From Selenomonas sputigena ATCC 35185 (lineage in GTDB: Bacteria; Bacillota; Negativicutes; Selenomonadales; Selenomonadaceae): 64,000 bases of DNA. The notes under the pieces were generated by a model. That model saw only the letters and a list, made by a program, of their open reading frames with translations, was not told the origin of the DNA and searched no databases. The position numbers and the translations under genes were made by a program. Every line of letters begins with the position of its first letter. The stretch's first letter is position 1. This document shows positions 62,355 to 64,000 of this stretch, in pieces. Location: contig NC_015437.1 of assembly GCF_000208405.1 (NCBI RefSeq), positions 1,915,501-1,979,500 of the forward strand, read 5' to 3'.

Positions 62355-62816
62355 TTATTTGAACTTCTTCATGACATCGTCCGTGATGTCCTGACCGCCA
62401 TAGACGACAGCGCTCTTGTCGATGACGACGGAAAGCCCCTTGGCTTCAGCGACCTGCTTGACGGCATCGTCGATCTTCTTCTGGATGCCCGAGATGAGAT
62501 CCTGTTCCTTCTGCTGCAGCTCCATCTGCGCCTGCTGCATCGCCTTTGCCTTCTCCTCATCGCTCTTGTTTGCGTTGTCCGCCTCGAAGCGCATCTGTGC
62601 TTCCTGCATCGCCTTCTGCATCTCGTTCGAAGCCGAAGCGTAATCCGGATGGCTCATCATCACCTTGCGGTAATCGACGACGCCGACGGACGACGACGCT
62701 GCAGACGCCGTGCTCGTGCCGAGCTGCGAAAGGCCGAGAGCCACGACCGATCCAATGAATACGAGTGCAAGCGCCACGCAAAAGATCTTGACCTGCGTCT
62801 TTTGAAGTTTTACCAT
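62355..62816 (-). CDS. OmpH/Skp family periplasmic chaperone
   Basis: A 153-residue protein with an N-terminal signal or anchor (MVKLQKTQVKIFCVALALVF) and the OmpH core: VGVVDYRKVMMSHPDYASAS, a helical arm rich in Gln, Lys and Glu, and the C-terminal AKGLSVVIDKSAVVYGGQDI. This is the standard Skp fold, a chaperone for unfolded outer-membrane proteins. The ATG at 62816 follows AAAGGAGACAAGGAA. It is the first of three OmpH-like genes after the outer-membrane-type gene. Confidence 0.9.
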   Translation of the reverse strand: MVKLQKTQVKIFCVALALVFIGSVVALGLSQLGTSTASAASSSVGVVDYRKVMMSHPDYASASNEMQKAMQEAQMRFEADNANKSDEEKAKAMQQAQMELQQKEQDLISGIQKKIDDAVKQVAEAKGLSVVIDKSAVVYGGQDITDDVMKKFK

Positions 62817-62936
62817 TTCCTTGTCTCCTTTTCCCTTTTGAAGAACGCTGCATCGCGATTCTTCCTCAAATATCCAACGATAAACATTATAGCAAACTCT
62901 CTTCGGGGATTCAAGCCCAAGAGGGCGCAAACGCCC

Positions 62937-64000
62937 TTAAAAATCGCCAATCAGGCGCAGCCAGCCCCCCGAAGAGTCCCGCACGAGTTCGGCGCGCAGA
63001 AAATCGTGCAGGCGGTAGCTGAGTCCCGCCTCGCCCGTATGGTCGGCACGGCGGTACTCCCAGCGCACTTCGACGCGCGGCAGGGGGGCTGCCCGCACGC
63101 CCGTCGTCCACGCATGCTCGCGCATGTCGTAGCGAATACTCGCAAAGACTCCCGGGAAGACGCGTCTCTCGTAGGCCGCTTCCCAACCCCAGTCGAAATC
63201 CTGCGGCAGCACATCGGCCTGTACGAATATCTCGTCCGCCGCCGACAACATCGCTCCTGCATGGGCACGAAACGTTATGTCATTGCCGTCGGCAGAGCGT
63301 CTGCCGACATCGCCCCAGCCCTCAAGGCGCAGACGGTACCGCGAGGTATCGCTGCGACTCATGACCGAGGTCTGCTCACCTGCTACGATCGTCGCATGTG
63401 TCTTCAAACCGAGCGTGCGAAACTCGCCTGACGCATCGAGGATCTCTTCCATCCCCCGCGCAAATTCCTTCTCGTGGCGTGCCACGAATGCAACGGGAAC
63501 ACCGAGCATTTCATCCGCCTTCGCCTGCAAAACGCTGCGCTTTTCAAGCAGAGCGAAGTTTGCGATCGTATCCGAACGCATGGCGAGATCGATCGTGCGC
63601 ACGACAGGCATCTTCGGATAAACCGTCAGCGCGACGTGCGTGCGCCTTGCCGTATCGACATCAAAGTCGGCGCGAAACTCGGGCAGATGCTCCGCCATAT
63701 AGGCGTTCAGACTCTCCTTCAGGACGCCGTTCGTCCAGTCGACAGCTGCAGATGGAAGCCCCTCCAAGCTCTGTCGAAACACCGTCTCAACGCCTCTGAG
63801 GTCTTCTTTCGCCATCTTCCCGATGACAGGTGAGACGCCATCGACCGAAAATTCGACCTCGACCGCCTCGACGCGCTCTGCCCAAGGCGCAAGAGTCACA
63901 CGGACGTGCGCTTCCTCGCCAGGCTCAATGGCAACGGCCGTAACGGAGTAGCCGACGAGCACCTTGTCGAATACCTCACGGACTGTCGCCTCATCCGCCG
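62937..64000 (-). CDS. Outer-membrane-type protein, partial (runs off the right edge)
   Basis: The frame is open through the edge of the window, so the N-terminus is missing. The visible 350 residues contain one or two small soluble domains (about VTAVAIEPGEEAHVRVTLAP and AALTVYPKM-like strands). A C-terminal region of alternating aromatic and polar residues follows (YRLRLEGWGDVG, VRWEYRRADHTGEAGLSYRL), ending in RLIGDF with a terminal Phe, the hallmark of a beta-barrel outer-membrane protein. Upstream of skp and lpxD one expects BamA or a related Omp85 or TamA-like protein; I cannot assign it more precisely. Confidence 0.6.
   Translation of the reverse strand, partial: ADEATVREVFDKVLVGYSVTAVAIEPGEEAHVRVTLAPWAERVEAVEVEFSVDGVSPVIGKMAKEDLRGVETVFRQSLEGLPSAAVDWTNGVLKESLNAYMAEHLPEFRADFDVDTARRTHVALTVYPKMPVVRTIDLAMRSDTIANFALLEKRSVLQAKADEMLGVPVAFVARHEKEFARGMEEILDASGEFRTLGLKTHATIVAGEQTSVMSRSDTSRYRLRLEGWGDVGRRSADGNDITFRAHAGAMLSAADEIFVQADVLPQDFDWGWEAAYERRVFPGVFASIRYDMREHAWTTGVRAAPLPRVEVRWEYRRADHTGEAGLSYRLHDFLRAELVRDSSGGWLRLIGDF

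Overview
The window looks like the chromosome of a diderm Firmicute of the Negativicutes, most plausibly Selenomonas or a close relative (inference). Firmicutes-type traits seen: a T-box leader, HrcA with a CIRCE operator, RicT, YaaR, YitT and strong sigma-A promoters. They sit beside outer-membrane genes: LpxD, an LpxL/HtrB-type acyltransferase, three OmpH/Skp-like proteins and an outer-membrane-type protein ending in Phe. Coding is dense and mostly on the minus strand, and the core is GC-rich, which makes long meaningless antisense ORFs.

Layout. 0.2-1.1 kb: an Rpn-family nuclease. 1.2-7.2 kb: a tryptophan operon in the order trpF-C-B-A-E-G behind a T-box, with no trpD. 7.3-7.65 kb: a probable type I toxin-antitoxin locus. 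7.6-8.7 kb: a small EamA transporter and an AlkA-type DNA glycosylase. 8.9-13.96 kb: the hrcA-grpE-dnaK-dnaJ heat-shock operon. 14.0-15.0 kb: repeats and a toxin-antitoxin pair. 15.0-24.4 kb: a YjfB-like protein, hemW, lepA, a secreted protein, a PHP phosphatase, a HAD phosphatase, a NirJ1/NirJ2 radical SAM pair, a TetR regulator and tRNA-Arg. 24.4-33.6 kb: YitT, a cobalamin-riboswitch-controlled ABC importer, a guanylate-kinase-like protein, a threonine-synthase-like enzyme and a biotin carboxylase.

From 33.4 to 51.0 kb lies an accessory region: a group II intron remnant, an orphan RelB/DinJ antitoxin with gene fragments, a PcfJ-domain protein, an HTH protein, an IS fragment, a broken EamA copy, a DUF4143-type ATPase, and a co-oriented defence block of Wadjet (jetD-A-B-C) preceded by Septu (ptuA-ptuB). 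From 51.2 kb the core resumes: brnQ, uvrA, rsmI, ricT, holB, yaaR, then the lipid A / outer-membrane cluster running off the right edge.

The most unusual pattern is a dispersed, structured repeat of about 100 bp (two adjacent hairpins) with a related longer variant. Seven copies are visible. One lies inside trpB and supplies about 34 codons of its C-terminus. Another sits in the hrcA leader between CIRCE and the ribosome binding site. The other notable candidate is the type I toxin locus at 7.36-7.63 kb, with good promoters on both strands.
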